A stretch of DNA of 21,760 bases from JAHDNZ01 sp036721855 (GTDB lineage Bacteria > Bacillota > DTU065), in assembly GCA_036721855.1 (NCBI GenBank), contig DAIMKF010000030.1, positions 1 to 21,760 on the forward strand, read 5' to 3'. Positions 13,666 through 21,755 of the stretch are shown here, in pieces. Both the position numbers and the translations under genes were made by a program. How positions within the stretch are numbered: position 1 is the first letter of the stretch; each line of letters opens with the position of its first letter. Under the pieces are notes generated by a model. That model was given only the letters and a program-made list of their open reading frames with translations, was not told the origin of the DNA and ran no database searches.

Positions 13666-14938
13666 ATTCTATAACAACACTGACAGGTTCTGCATTGTTA
13701 CCAACATAATCATATGCAACAAGGGTATAGGTTTTACTGCTGTTAAGATCTTTTTTAATTACATAACTTGAAGGTAATTCAAAATTTAAGGTCGGATCCG
13801 GTTTGGGTTGCAACCTTTCTTGTAACTGATTGTGGGCATAGATTAGATAGCCACAGATCTCATCGAGGTTTTGCTTATCCCAAGAAAGAACAATTTCATC
13901 GTTTTGGTAAAAGCCTTTGACATTTGTCGGAGATGGGACAGGTTTTTTCTTTAGTTTACCTGTCTTTAAGTAGTCTAAATAAGCTTGATGATAGCCCCTG
14001 GGAACAATTTGCGGGCTAAAATAGTGACAATAGGCAAAAGTGATGAAATTTTCCACAATGTCAGAAGCGAGTTGTAATTGTTCGATAAACCTATCTAGAG
14101 TTGTACTAGTCCAATCTTCTTGTCGGAAAGTTTCGGCATCTGACCAGAGTTTAAGCCCTTTCACTTCGTCGCAGGCTTTTTTAAGAGCTAAAAACCAGTC
14201 AGCAAAATTTTCCAGCCTCAGCCAGCCGGCACCTACCGCATCTTGGGGACAGAGAATATCACCGTTTCTAAAATGAGCTTGTTTTAAAAAATTACTCCAA
14301 GCCAGATAAGTATCCTCCGGTGTGCTGACATTTTCTACCATATATGGACAAAGCATAAGGGGCATGGAGCTATCAAGTTCAGTGAGAAAATCCAGTTGAA
14401 TATTGATGGCTTTGGCTAGATACTCCTGGTAAATAGGTTTGCCAAGATGCATACTCGAGATCTCAAAGACCCAATACCAGCCGTAAAAAGTTTCTGGGTA
14501 GCGTGTTTTGTAGTTAGCATATAGTTCATTGGCAATGGCATTGCCTTTTTCCATCTCTCCGACAAACCACATAGCGTCCGCTTCCGACATTTCCCACCAG
14601 TGACTATCTTCATTAAGCCCCAAGAAGAGTTTCATATCCAGCATTTGACAAGCCTTAAGACAATTTTCCAAGGTCATTTCGTGGCCGGGAGTAAGGGTGA
14701 TACCGGGAATTTTTGAAGGATAAATAGATACAGAGTTCTTACTAAAATTACTGCTAACAGTCGGTGCCAGGATCAAATAGTTTTGGTCGGCCTCTTTAAG
14801 GATTTGCAGTTCCAAGAGCCATTTTTTCAAACTCCAGCCATTAACAAGCCAGCTTTGAATAAAAGAGCCGTCTACAGAAGGAAATGGATAGCGTGTATAC
14901 CAATAAGGTTTATTTTTATCTTTACTAAATGCAGACAT
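13664..14938 (-). CDS. DUF4434-like TIM-barrel protein with C-terminal fibronectin-III-like domain
   Basis: This is a 424-residue protein. Its first 320 residues match the pattern of DUF4434/glycoside-hydrolase-like TIM barrels. It opens with DGSFIQSWLVNGWSLKKW, then a strand with YLILAPTVSS, a SIYPSK segment, KLFLGLNEDSHWWEM, then GWYWVFEISS, PLMLCPYM and KLWSDAETF. The last two typically hold acidic residues lining the barrel mouth. Residues of about 335-424 (PSPTNVKGFYQNDEIVLSW to the end) look like one Fn3 module. No signal peptide is evident, which is unusual for a carbohydrate-active protein. ATG 14938 lies 5 bases after AGGAGGTG, while the longer frame from GTG 14971 has no close ribosome site. 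It is transcribed alone. The substrate is unknown. Confidence 0.8.
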   Translation of the reverse strand: MSAFSKDKNKPYWYTRYPFPSVDGSFIQSWLVNGWSLKKWLLELQILKEADQNYLILAPTVSSNFSKNSVSIYPSKIPGITLTPGHEMTLENCLKACQMLDMKLFLGLNEDSHWWEMSEADAMWFVGEMEKGNAIANELYANYKTRYPETFYGWYWVFEISSMHLGKPIYQEYLAKAINIQLDFLTELDSSMPLMLCPYMVENVSTPEDTYLAWSNFLKQAHFRNGDILCPQDAVGAGWLRLENFADWFLALKKACDEVKGLKLWSDAETFRQEDWTSTTLDRFIEQLQLASDIVENFITFAYCHYFSPQIVPRGYHQAYLDYLKTGKLKKKPVPSPTNVKGFYQNDEIVLSWDKQNLDEICGYLIYAHNQLQERLQPKPDPTLNFELPSSYVIKKDLNSSKTYTLVAYDYVGNNAEPVSVVIE

Positions 14939-15012
14939 GTTGCACCTCCTAAATAAAGACTTCCCTACCACAGTTCGTGTTTTACAGCTTTCCTCCTTTT
15001 TTAGAAATTAAT

Positions 15013-15041
15013 TTGCTAAAGAGAGCTAGGTTAGTTAAAAT
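15013..15041 (+). promoter_or_regulatory. Candidate sigma-A promoter for the amidase-murD-fumarase run
   Basis: TTGCTA (15013-15018) and TAAAAT (15036-15041) are exactly 17 bases apart. The predicted start near 15048 lies downstream of the ATG at 15045 and upstream of the ATG at 15075, which supports the latter as the translation start. Confidence 0.5.
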
Positions 15042-15074
15042 TAAATGGAAAACTTAGGAAAAAGGGGGAGCCGG

Positions 15075-16901
15075 ATGAGTTTAGCGATGGTGTTTTTAAT
15101 AATCTTGTTAACACAACCAGTTTTTAGTTCCAGTATAAGCCTCTATTGGCAGGACAAGCCTCTGGACATTTCTCTTGGCCCCCGGATCGAAAAAGGAGTT
15201 ATCTATATACCTATCAAAGCCTTAGAACCGGTTTTTGAGACAGTATTAAGCAACAATCAGGTTTACATAAAATATCAAGAGCAAGAATATGTTTTTGCCC
15301 TAAATAGCCTGAATGTAAAGGGAACCACAAAAAAACTCACCCAACCCCTTACAATCATTGACGGAGAATTTTTTCTTCCAATGGATGCTCTGACCGATAT
15401 TTTACCCATTTCGGTACAATGGGATAGCAAAGCACGCCAACTGGTTTTTGATCTAATGCAAGAAAAGCCTACTGTTTTGGGGGTCGATTTTTGCGAAGAA
15501 GGGAATAAAGCAATCCTGGCAATTAACTGTCAGGGGCCTATAAAATATACACTTGATAAAACGGCACCAGGGAAATGGAAATTAGATTTAAAAGAGACCT
15601 CGCTTATCGGGCCTCTACCCTGGATGCTGATTGAACATCCTCTATTATATGCTGTAAGAGTTGAGCAGTTAAGCCGGGATATGGTCACATTTTATCTCCA
15701 GGCCAAAGAGGGCACAGATTTAAATTGCCGGGTTGAAGAGACAAGGTTAATCATTGAGTTTATGTATTCGGTAGAGAGTTTTGAATATAAAAACAGTGGC
15801 GGTTTTCCCCTTGTTTTACCTCTAAGTAAAACAGGTCTGCCGGAATACAAAGAATATATCAACGCCAAATCCCAACTGATAAGAGTGTTTCAAGGAGTTA
15901 AACTGACAGGACCAAAGCAACAAAAAAGAATCGACGATGCAGCTGTAGAATATTTGGAATTTTATGAACAGGGTGACAATGTCATTTGTTTACTGCAGCT
16001 AAAACCTGCTTTAGCTAGTCTGTTACAAAATAATATCAGCACTAATCCTCTGGCACAGTTAGTAAAGCTAGAATCAATGGCTAACGAATTAGGTACAATT
16101 GTAGAACTTACGGTCTTAGGAGCCCCCTTATTTAAGGTAAGTAAAGGCATCAACACCTTAAACATTGATTTTTTAGAGATGGAAGAGAATAATCTAGTTA
16201 GGGACATTAAAAAGACCGTCGAATTAAAGGAGGTTTCTCTTCTTAAGCTGTCCAAAGACACTCTAAGGGTTAAATTAGCTTTGGGGGATTACAAAGGTTA
16301 TGCCATTTTAAAAAAAGATGCTTCAACCTACCAGATCCAACTCATAAAAAAATATTTAAATGAGAAGCTTATCGTTATAGATCCCGGTCATGGAGGACAT
16401 GATCCCGGAGCTGTAGGTAAGATTTTAAAAGAAAAAGATATTACCTTGAATATAGCCCAAAAGCTTTACGGTCTACTAAAAGATTTAGGCTACCGGGTAC
16501 TTGTAACCCGCAAAGCCGATCTCTATGTTTCGCTTGCTGACAGAGTAAGTGTTGTCACTACAAGCGGAGCGGATTTATTTATTAGTATCCACCTTAATGG
16601 CAGCACAAATTTAACGGCCAATGGTATTGAAACCTACTACGCTCCCTTTAACCAAGAAGCTTATAAAGTGGCGGAAGCTGTTCATAAAAAGCTGCTTGAA
16701 ACTACCAAAGCCCAAGATAGGTCGGTAAAAGAAGGAAATTATTGGGTTATTACCAATAACATAAAACTCGCTCTTTTGGTTGAGACCGGATTTATTACCA
16801 ATGCTTTAGAAGAAGCTAAATTAAATACAGATCATTATCAGAACCTTGTAGCGGAAGGAATTGCAGATGGTTTAGATAGTTATTGGCAAAGCTTAAAATA
16901 A
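15075..16901 (+). CDS. N-acetylmuramoyl-L-alanine amidase with copper-amine-oxidase-like and AMIN domains
   Basis: This 608-residue exported peptidoglycan hydrolase has a signal peptide at 1-20. A copper-amine-oxidase N-domain-like module covers about 25-130 (GVIYIPIKALEPVF, FFLPMDALTDI). An AMIN-type beta domain covers about 140-235, and an unassigned middle region about 235-425. The C-terminal Amidase_3 catalytic domain begins at LIVIDPGHGGHDPGA (about 432). Its zinc and catalytic residues are all present: the histidine of DPGHGG, the glutamate of KEKDITLN, FISIHLN and LLVETGFITN. AMIN domains usually direct amidases to the cell wall. ATG 15075 follows GGGGGAG, while ATG 15045 has no ribosome site and would precede the predicted transcript start. 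The next gene, murD, follows after 41 bases. The product is expected to act in cell separation or wall turnover. Confidence 0.92.
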   Translation: MSLAMVFLIILLTQPVFSSSISLYWQDKPLDISLGPRIEKGVIYIPIKALEPVFETVLSNNQVYIKYQEQEYVFALNSLNVKGTTKKLTQPLTIIDGEFFLPMDALTDILPISVQWDSKARQLVFDLMQEKPTVLGVDFCEEGNKAILAINCQGPIKYTLDKTAPGKWKLDLKETSLIGPLPWMLIEHPLLYAVRVEQLSRDMVTFYLQAKEGTDLNCRVEETRLIIEFMYSVESFEYKNSGGFPLVLPLSKTGLPEYKEYINAKSQLIRVFQGVKLTGPKQQKRIDDAAVEYLEFYEQGDNVICLLQLKPALASLLQNNISTNPLAQLVKLESMANELGTIVELTVLGAPLFKVSKGINTLNIDFLEMEENNLVRDIKKTVELKEVSLLKLSKDTLRVKLALGDYKGYAILKKDASTYQIQLIKKYLNEKLIVIDPGHGGHDPGAVGKILKEKDITLNIAQKLYGLLKDLGYRVLVTRKADLYVSLADRVSVVTTSGADLFISIHLNGSTNLTANGIETYYAPFNQEAYKVAEAVHKKLLETTKAQDRSVKEGNYWVITNNIKLALLVETGFITNALEEAKLNTDHYQNLVAEGIADGLDSYWQSLK

Positions 16902-16942
16902 GTTATAAAGAAACTTAAGTTCATAGTGCAGGAGGCCAGAAA

Positions 16943-18316
16943 ATGGATCTGGATTTTACGGGAAAAAATATCGCTGTAGTTGGTTTGGCCACCGAAAACC
17001 TACCATTAATAAGATATCTTAAAAATGCAGGCGCAAATATCTCCGGACGAGATATTAAAAACTCGGAAAAACTGGGACAGCGTTTTTATGAGATGGTAAA
17101 TCTGGGCATTGAATTGCAGCTTGGAACTGGTTATTTAGATGATTTGGAGCAATACGACCTTGTTTTTCTATCACCGGGAATCCCCAGAAGCCTTAAGGAA
17201 CTTGTTGTTGCACGTGAAAAAGGAGTCCTCTTTTCCAGCCAGATGGAACTGTTTTTTAACCTCTGCCCAGCGACAATTATCGGTATTACAGGCAGTTCAG
17301 GTAAAACTACCACCACTACCCTTGTAGGTGAGATGCTGTCTCGTTCCGGTTTTGACACCAGAGTGGGTGGTAATATCGGTCGGGTTTTGTTAGATGATTT
17401 AAAAGAGATAACACCTGATACCAAAGTTGTCCTGGAACTATCAAGTTTCCAGCTTCAGGATATGAATATTTCACCTGAGATTGCCCTGTTAACTAACATT
17501 ACCCCCAACCATTTAGACGTTCATAAGGATATGTCTGAGTATATTACAGCCAAAAAGCAAATCTATCGCAACCAAAAAAGAACCGACATGACAGTCTTTA
17601 ATGCCGAAGATCCAATTACCCATAATTTTTATAAAGAGGCAAGAGGAAAGAGTTACCTGTTTGACAAAAAACCACTGCCAGAAAACCTAGAAGGCGCCTT
17701 TATTAAAGATGACTGGATTTATTTACGTATAAAAGAAGAACAAAAAGTCTGTCCTTTAGATGCTATTAGACTTCTGGGTATGCATAACCGAGAAAATGTT
17801 CTGGCAGCTACACTAGTAGCTTATTTAGCAGGAGCAAAAATTCCAGCTATAGCCGAAGCCATAAATGATTTTACAGGTGTGGAACATCGCTTGGAATATG
17901 TGGCGACAATTTTTGGGGTTCGCTATTATAACGACTCGATTGCCACTTCCCCGGCCAGAGCCAAAGCAGGTCTTTTATCTTTCCGAGAGCCAGTGATATT
18001 AATTGTCGGTGGCTATGATAAAAAGGTTCCTTTTAACGAACTAAAAGAGGCAGTGATTATTAAAAAACCTAAAGCTGTAGTAACTTTGGGAGCTACGGCA
18101 GGAAAGATCGAAGCAACTCTGGCCGGTTTGGTGCCTCTTTACCGCACAGATTCCTTGCAAGCTGCTTTAGATAAAGCCAGTGACTTAGCAAAAGCCGGAG
18201 ATTGTGTTCTTTTATCACCGGCATGTGCCAGCTTTGATATGTTTTCAAGTTATATCGAACGCGGCAGGGAGTTTAAAAAGGCAGTTCTGCAAAAAGCCAA
18301 AGAAGTGAATCTTTAG
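16943..18316 (+). CDS. murD: UDP-N-acetylmuramoyl-L-alanine--D-glutamate ligase
   Basis: MurD adds D-glutamate to UDP-MurNAc-L-Ala in the cytoplasm, the second stem-peptide step of peptidoglycan synthesis. The 457-residue length is normal. Visible parts are an N-terminal Rossmann-like domain (NIAVVGLATENLPL), the ATP-binding loop GITGSSGKTTTTT (114-126), the MurD-type VLELSSFQLQDM, NHLDVHKDMSEY, then GVEHRLEYV and YNDSIATSPARAKAGL of the C-terminal domain, and LLSPACASFDMFSSYIERG near the end. AGGAGG sits 7 bases before the ATG. It is not in a dcw-type cluster here. It follows an amidase and precedes fumarase, probably in the same transcript. Confidence in the function is high. Confidence 0.96.
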   Translation: MDLDFTGKNIAVVGLATENLPLIRYLKNAGANISGRDIKNSEKLGQRFYEMVNLGIELQLGTGYLDDLEQYDLVFLSPGIPRSLKELVVAREKGVLFSSQMELFFNLCPATIIGITGSSGKTTTTTLVGEMLSRSGFDTRVGGNIGRVLLDDLKEITPDTKVVLELSSFQLQDMNISPEIALLTNITPNHLDVHKDMSEYITAKKQIYRNQKRTDMTVFNAEDPITHNFYKEARGKSYLFDKKPLPENLEGAFIKDDWIYLRIKEEQKVCPLDAIRLLGMHNRENVLAATLVAYLAGAKIPAIAEAINDFTGVEHRLEYVATIFGVRYYNDSIATSPARAKAGLLSFREPVILIVGGYDKKVPFNELKEAVIIKKPKAVVTLGATAGKIEATLAGLVPLYRTDSLQAALDKASDLAKAGDCVLLSPACASFDMFSSYIERGREFKKAVLQKAKEVNL

Positions 18317-18332
18317 AAAAAGGTGTAAAAGC

Positions 18333-19175
18333 ATGCGTGAAATAACTAAAGAAGAGATTAAAATAGCGGTTTCTCAACTGTTTTTCAAAGCCAATATTTA
18401 TTTAAGTAGCGATGTAAGAGTAGCTTTGGAAGAAGCTCGAGCCAATGAAAAAAACCCCCATGCTCAAAAGATGCTGGCTATGATTATTGAAAACTATCAA
18501 CTTGCTGAAAGAAAAAAGACTCCTATCTGTCAGGATACCGGTATGGCAGTAGTGTTTGTGGATTGGGGGAGTGAGGTAATTCTTAAAAATGCCAGCTTGG
18601 AAGAGGCCGTTAATGAAGGCGTTAAAGAGGCTTATCAAAAGGGGTATTTTCGCAAAAGCGTGGTCAAAGATCCTTTAAGGCGAGAAAACACCTATGATAA
18701 CACACCTGCGGTTGTTCATACCCGAATTATTCCAGGAGATAAGATAAAACTTACAGCTATACCCAAAGGTTTTGGCAGTGAAAACATGGGCAGCCTAAAA
18801 ATGTTTAATCCCACAGCAACCTGGGGAGAAATTGAGACTTACATCGTGGATGTGGTGAAAAATGCCGGGGCCAATGCCTGTCCCCCGGTCATTGTAGGTG
18901 TCGGAATTGGCGGGACAATGGAAAAAGCTGCCCTGTTAGCTAAAGAAGCGTTGCTAAGAAAAGTGCTCTCCAAGCACCCTGATCCTTTCTGGGCGGAAAA
19001 AGAAGAAAACCTCCTTTCGGCGGTAAACAAGACTGGGATCGGAACTCAGGGTATATCGGGTACAATTACAGCCCTTTCATGTCATATTGAAGTTTTTCCC
19101 ACCCACATAGCCGGTCTTCCGGTTGCAGTTAACCTCAATTGCCATGTAAGTCGTCATCAGGAGGTCTGGCTATGA
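18333..19175 (+). CDS. Class I fumarate hydratase, alpha subunit
   Basis: This 280-residue subunit of an oxygen-sensitive [4Fe-4S] hydro-lyase interconverts fumarate and malate. Candidate cluster ligands are Cys66 (TPICQDTGMAV), Cys183 (ANACPPVIVG) and Cys270 (VNLNCHVSRH). The phrases GSENMGSLKMF and GGTMEKAALLAKEALLR are typical of the family. Bacteria with this layout have separate alpha and beta subunits, equal to the two halves of single-chain FumA. L-tartrate dehydratase has the same architecture and cannot be fully excluded. The start follows AAAAGGTG. The stop overlaps the beta-subunit start (ATGA at 19172-19175). In an anaerobe it would serve a reductive or split citric acid cycle. 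Confidence 0.92.
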   Translation: MREITKEEIKIAVSQLFFKANIYLSSDVRVALEEARANEKNPHAQKMLAMIIENYQLAERKKTPICQDTGMAVVFVDWGSEVILKNASLEEAVNEGVKEAYQKGYFRKSVVKDPLRRENTYDNTPAVVHTRIIPGDKIKLTAIPKGFGSENMGSLKMFNPTATWGEIETYIVDVVKNAGANACPPVIVGVGIGGTMEKAALLAKEALLRKVLSKHPDPFWAEKEENLLSAVNKTGIGTQGISGTITALSCHIEVFPTHIAGLPVAVNLNCHVSRHQEVWL

Positions 19176-19684
19176 AAGAGCTTCTTTTGCCCACAAGAGA
19201 TGTCACTGAGCTAAAAGCAGGTGAATGGCTAAAATTAAGCGGCATATTATATACGGCTAGAGATCAAGCACACCAAAGAATGTTTCAGGAAGGAGTTCCT
19301 TTTTCACTAAAAGACCAAGCTATATATTATGCCGGACCCTGTCCGGCAAGGCCAACCGAGATATGTGGTCCGATCGGGCCTACCACCAGCAGCAGGATGG
19401 ATCCTTATACACCTTTTTTATTAAAAGAGGGAATAACTGTTATGCTGGGCAAAGGCCAAAGAAGCCAAACCGTAAAAGAGGCTATCAAAGAATACAAAGC
19501 GATTTATCTGGTTACAGCAGGTGGAGCAGGAACATATATTGCCGACAAAGTAAAAAAGATTCAGGTTGTAGCTTATCCGGATTTAGGCTCGGAGGCAATT
19601 CACAAGCTAGTAATTGAAGAGTTACCGGTTCTAGTTGCTATAGATGCTAATGGGAATTCTGTTTTTCCTGATTATTTTAATTAA
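19172..19684 (+). CDS. Class I fumarate hydratase, beta subunit
   Basis: This is the 170-residue partner of the preceding alpha subunit. It contains KLSGILYTARDQAHQRM, IYYAGPCPARPTEICGPIG, TTSSRMDPYTP and VMLGKGQR, then VTAGGAGTYIADKVKK, all signatures of the C-terminal half of class I fumarases and tartrate dehydratases, which completes the active site. The frame is open from 19139, but AGGAGG (19159-19164) lies 7 bases before ATG 19172, which also gives the standard four-base overlap with the alpha gene and coupled translation. Confidence 0.92.
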   Translation: MKELLLPTRDVTELKAGEWLKLSGILYTARDQAHQRMFQEGVPFSLKDQAIYYAGPCPARPTEICGPIGPTTSSRMDPYTPFLLKEGITVMLGKGQRSQTVKEAIKEYKAIYLVTAGGAGTYIADKVKKIQVVAYPDLGSEAIHKLVIEELPVLVAIDANGNSVFPDYFN

Positions 19685-19698
19685 AAGGAGGAATCGCT

Positions 19699-20427
19699 TT
19701 GCGAATTGATAACCGAGATAATGATCAAATGCGTTTAGTTAAAATAACACCTAATTACTTAAAAAATCCACATGGCTCAGCTTTAGTAGAATTTGGAGAT
19801 ACCAAGGTTATTTGCACTGCTATGCTAGAAGAAAAAACCCCTTCTTTTTTAAGAGGTACCAACCAAGGCTGGCTTACGGCTGAATATGATATGATTCCGG
19901 GAGCGACTAATATCAGAACCTCAAGGGATGCTTCTAGAGGCAAGATCAGTGGTCGTAGCCAGGAGATTCAAAGGCTAATTGGTCGCTGTATGCGCTCTGT
20001 GACAGACATGTCTGTTCTTGGTGAAAGGACTATCTGGCTTGACTGTGATGTAATTCAGGCCGATGGTGGAACTAGAACAGCTTCCATTTCAGGTGCATTT
20101 GTAGCGTTAGTTTTAGCACTTGCTCGTTTTAAAGAGGAGCTTAAATTGGAACAATTACCACTTAAAAACTACCTAGCTGCAGTAAGTGTGGGTATAGTCG
20201 ATAATATACCTATTTTAGATTTGTGTTATGAAGAAGATTCACGCGCCATGGTCGATATGAATATAGTAATGACCTCGGCCGGTGAAATTGTGGAAATACA
20301 GGGTACGGGAGAGGCGAGACCTTTTTCTAAAACAGAGCTTTTAAGCCTGTTACAACTTGCTGAAAAAGGGACAAGAGCAATCTTTGCAGCTCAAAAAGAA
20401 GCTCTGGCTAACGTGCTAGCATTCTAG
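19699..20427 (+). CDS. rph: Ribonuclease PH
   Basis: This 242-residue phosphorolytic 3'-to-5' exoribonuclease trims tRNA precursors and adds or removes nucleotides at 3' ends. It is expected to form a hexamer of the RNase PH fold. Signatures are GSALVEFGDTKVICTA, RGTNQGWLTAEYDMIPGAT, RGKISGRSQEIQRLIGR, DCDVIQADGGTRTASISGA and VEIQGTGEARPFS. It starts with TTG 19699 behind AAGGAGG. It lies directly before rdgB, a common Firmicutes pairing, and a tRNA-Pro gene follows further downstream. Confidence 0.96.
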   Translation: MRIDNRDNDQMRLVKITPNYLKNPHGSALVEFGDTKVICTAMLEEKTPSFLRGTNQGWLTAEYDMIPGATNIRTSRDASRGKISGRSQEIQRLIGRCMRSVTDMSVLGERTIWLDCDVIQADGGTRTASISGAFVALVLALARFKEELKLEQLPLKNYLAAVSVGIVDNIPILDLCYEEDSRAMVDMNIVMTSAGEIVEIQGTGEARPFSKTELLSLLQLAEKGTRAIFAAQKEALANVLAF

Positions 20428-20444
20428 AATTTAGGAGGCTAAAA

Positions 20445-21041
20445 ATGGAACTTTTGGTCTGTACAAGCAATTTTCATAAAATAGAGGAGATTCAAAGTTA
20501 TCTTGGCGAAAAAATCTCCTGCAAAAGCTTTTTAGATCTAAATAACTTTACCCCGCCTGTAGAAAGCTCGTTAACTTTTCAAGGTAATGCATTAATTAAA
20601 GCCACAGCCGGCTATAAAGCCAGTGGTTTGCTCTCTATAGCCGATGATTCGGGTTTAGAAGTATTGGCTTTGGACAATCGGCCCGGAGTTTTTTCAGCCC
20701 GTTATGCCGGAGAACAGGCTACAGATAGTGATAATAACAAAAAGCTTTTAAGCGAGTTAAAAGATCAGAGTTTAAAAACAGCAAGATTTGTTTCGGCACT
20801 AGCTATAGTAGGACCACTAAAAACAGTAGTTGTAATGGGTACAGTTTACGGCACGATCTTAACAGAACCAAGAGGGAGCAATGGTTTTGGTTATGATCCG
20901 CTTTTTTATATCCCCCAGATAGGCAAAACCATGGCCGAACTTTCATTACAAGAGAAAAATCAAATTAGTCACCGTGCAAAGGCCTTAGAAAAACTTGTCT
21001 CTGAGTTAAGTGACTTTATTGGTTTTAAAGTTGCTAAATGA
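20445..21041 (+). CDS. rdgB: XTP/dITP diphosphatase (RdgB/HAM1 family)
   Basis: This 198-residue nucleotide house-cleaning enzyme hydrolyses dITP, ITP and XTP to the monophosphates, keeping deaminated purines out of DNA and RNA. TSNFHKIEEI (7-16) is the substrate-phosphate loop, followed by PVESSLTFQGNALIKA, the metal-binding ADDSGLEVLALDNRPGVFSA, NGFGYDPLF and SHRAKAL, all expected for the family. AGGAGG precedes the ATG. It lies 17 bases after rph, in the usual order. Confidence 0.96.
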   Translation: MELLVCTSNFHKIEEIQSYLGEKISCKSFLDLNNFTPPVESSLTFQGNALIKATAGYKASGLLSIADDSGLEVLALDNRPGVFSARYAGEQATDSDNNKKLLSELKDQSLKTARFVSALAIVGPLKTVVVMGTVYGTILTEPRGSNGFGYDPLFYIPQIGKTMAELSLQEKNQISHRAKALEKLVSELSDFIGFKVAK

Positions 21042-21129
21042 GAAAAGCTGTGGTAAGTTAACCAATTTAAATTTAACAAAGTGAGATTTTCCTGAGATTT
21101 GCATATGCCGGCCAAGGAAGAGGGGGTGA

Positions 21130-21163
21130 GTCTGCAAGTTAAGAGACGCTCTTAGCAGCAGAC
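21130..21163 (+). other. Hairpin between a Shine-Dalgarno site and the phosphodiesterase start codon
   Basis: GTCTGC (21130-21135) pairs with GCAGAC (21158-21163), and inside it TAAGAG (21140-21145) pairs with CTCTTA (21149-21154), leaving small asymmetric internal loops. AGGGGGTGA (21121-21129), close to the ideal AGGAGGTGA, ends right at the 5' foot of the hairpin. The ATG is at 21170, six bases after the 3' foot. Nothing like a ribosome site lies next to the ATG itself. Confidence 0.65.
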
Positions 21164-21169
21164 CCATTT

Positions 21170-21643
21170 ATGATAAAAATAGGTGTGATAAGTGATACCC
21201 ATGGCAATTTCTCTCTTGCAGCCAAAGCCATTAATTTGTGGGGCCAGATAGATTACCTGCTACATGCTGGGGATGGTAAAAATGAAGCCCTGGCATTGGG
21301 GAAGTTGGCTAAATGTCCTGTTTGGGCAGTTGCCGGCAATACAGATAGTGTCACTTTTCCCCAAACAGAACTTATTGAAATAGGCGGCATTAAAATACTG
21401 CTGCTTCACGGTTATCAACTGCCTCCCGCATATAGAGAAGAACGTTTGGCAGATCTGGCTTTAAAGGAAAAAGCCGAGATCGTAGTTTATGGTCACACCC
21501 ATAAACCCTATAACAACTATCATCGAGGTGTTCTGGTTTTTAATCCGGGTAGCCCTTTTAGACCGCGTGGTTCCAAGCCTTCTTGCGGGCTAATTGAAAT
21601 AGATGGCAAAAATATTACAGCCAAGCATCTTAAAATCCCTTGA
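21170..21643 (+). CDS. YfcE/MJ0936-type metallophosphoesterase
   Basis: This 157-residue calcineurin-fold phosphodiesterase has all the two-metal ligands visible: Asp9 and His11 in SDTHGN, Asp35 in HAGDG, Asn57 in GNTDS, His80 in LLLHG, and His109 and His111 in YGHTHKP. NPGSPFRPRG near the end is typical of YfcE/MJ0936 proteins, which hydrolyse phosphodiesters in vitro and whose natural substrate is uncertain. It often accompanies rph and rdgB in Firmicutes, as here, 128 bases downstream. An in-frame TAA upstream of the hairpin excludes a longer N-terminus with a conventional ribosome site, so the ATG at 21170 is probably served by the site across the hairpin. The tRNA promoter overlaps its stop codon. 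Confidence 0.9.
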   Translation: MIKIGVISDTHGNFSLAAKAINLWGQIDYLLHAGDGKNEALALGKLAKCPVWAVAGNTDSVTFPQTELIEIGGIKILLLHGYQLPPAYREERLADLALKEKAEIVVYGHTHKPYNNYHRGVLVFNPGSPFRPRGSKPSCGLIEIDGKNITAKHLKIP

Positions 21644-21668
21644 CCATAATACTGCTATAGGCTATACT
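21640..21668 (+). promoter_or_regulatory. Promoter of the tRNA-Pro gene
   Basis: TTGACC (21640-21645) and TATACT (21663-21668) are 17 bases apart, five of six matches in each box, and the predicted start lies just before the tRNA. The -35 box overlaps the preceding stop codon. Confidence 0.75.
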
Positions 21669-21678
21669 ATCATTTGTA

Positions 21679-21755
21679 CGGGGTGTAGCGCAGTTTGGTA
21701 GCGCACCTGCCTTGGGAGCAGGGGGTCGCAGGTTCAAATCCTGTCGCCCCGACCA
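21679..21755 (+). tRNA. tRNA-Pro (anticodon TGG), CCA encoded
   Basis: The acceptor CGGGGTG pairs with CGCCCCG, followed by discriminator A and an encoded CCA. The D arm contains AGCGCAGTTTGGTAGCGC. The anticodon stem CCTGC/GCAGG holds loop CTTGGGA with anticodon TGG, and the T arm contains GGTTCAAATCC. The gene is complete at 77 bases. Confidence 0.97.

Noticed and set aside
14992..14999. A second AAGGAGG on the minus strand upstream of the DUF4434-like gene
   Set aside because: It is about 21 bases from the nearest in-frame start (GTG 14971), too far to use, with no short frame of its own. A better site serves ATG 14938.
21101..21108. Palindrome GCATATGC before the phosphodiesterase gene
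   Set aside because: It is a single short palindrome with no second copy or promoter context, so an operator cannot be supported.
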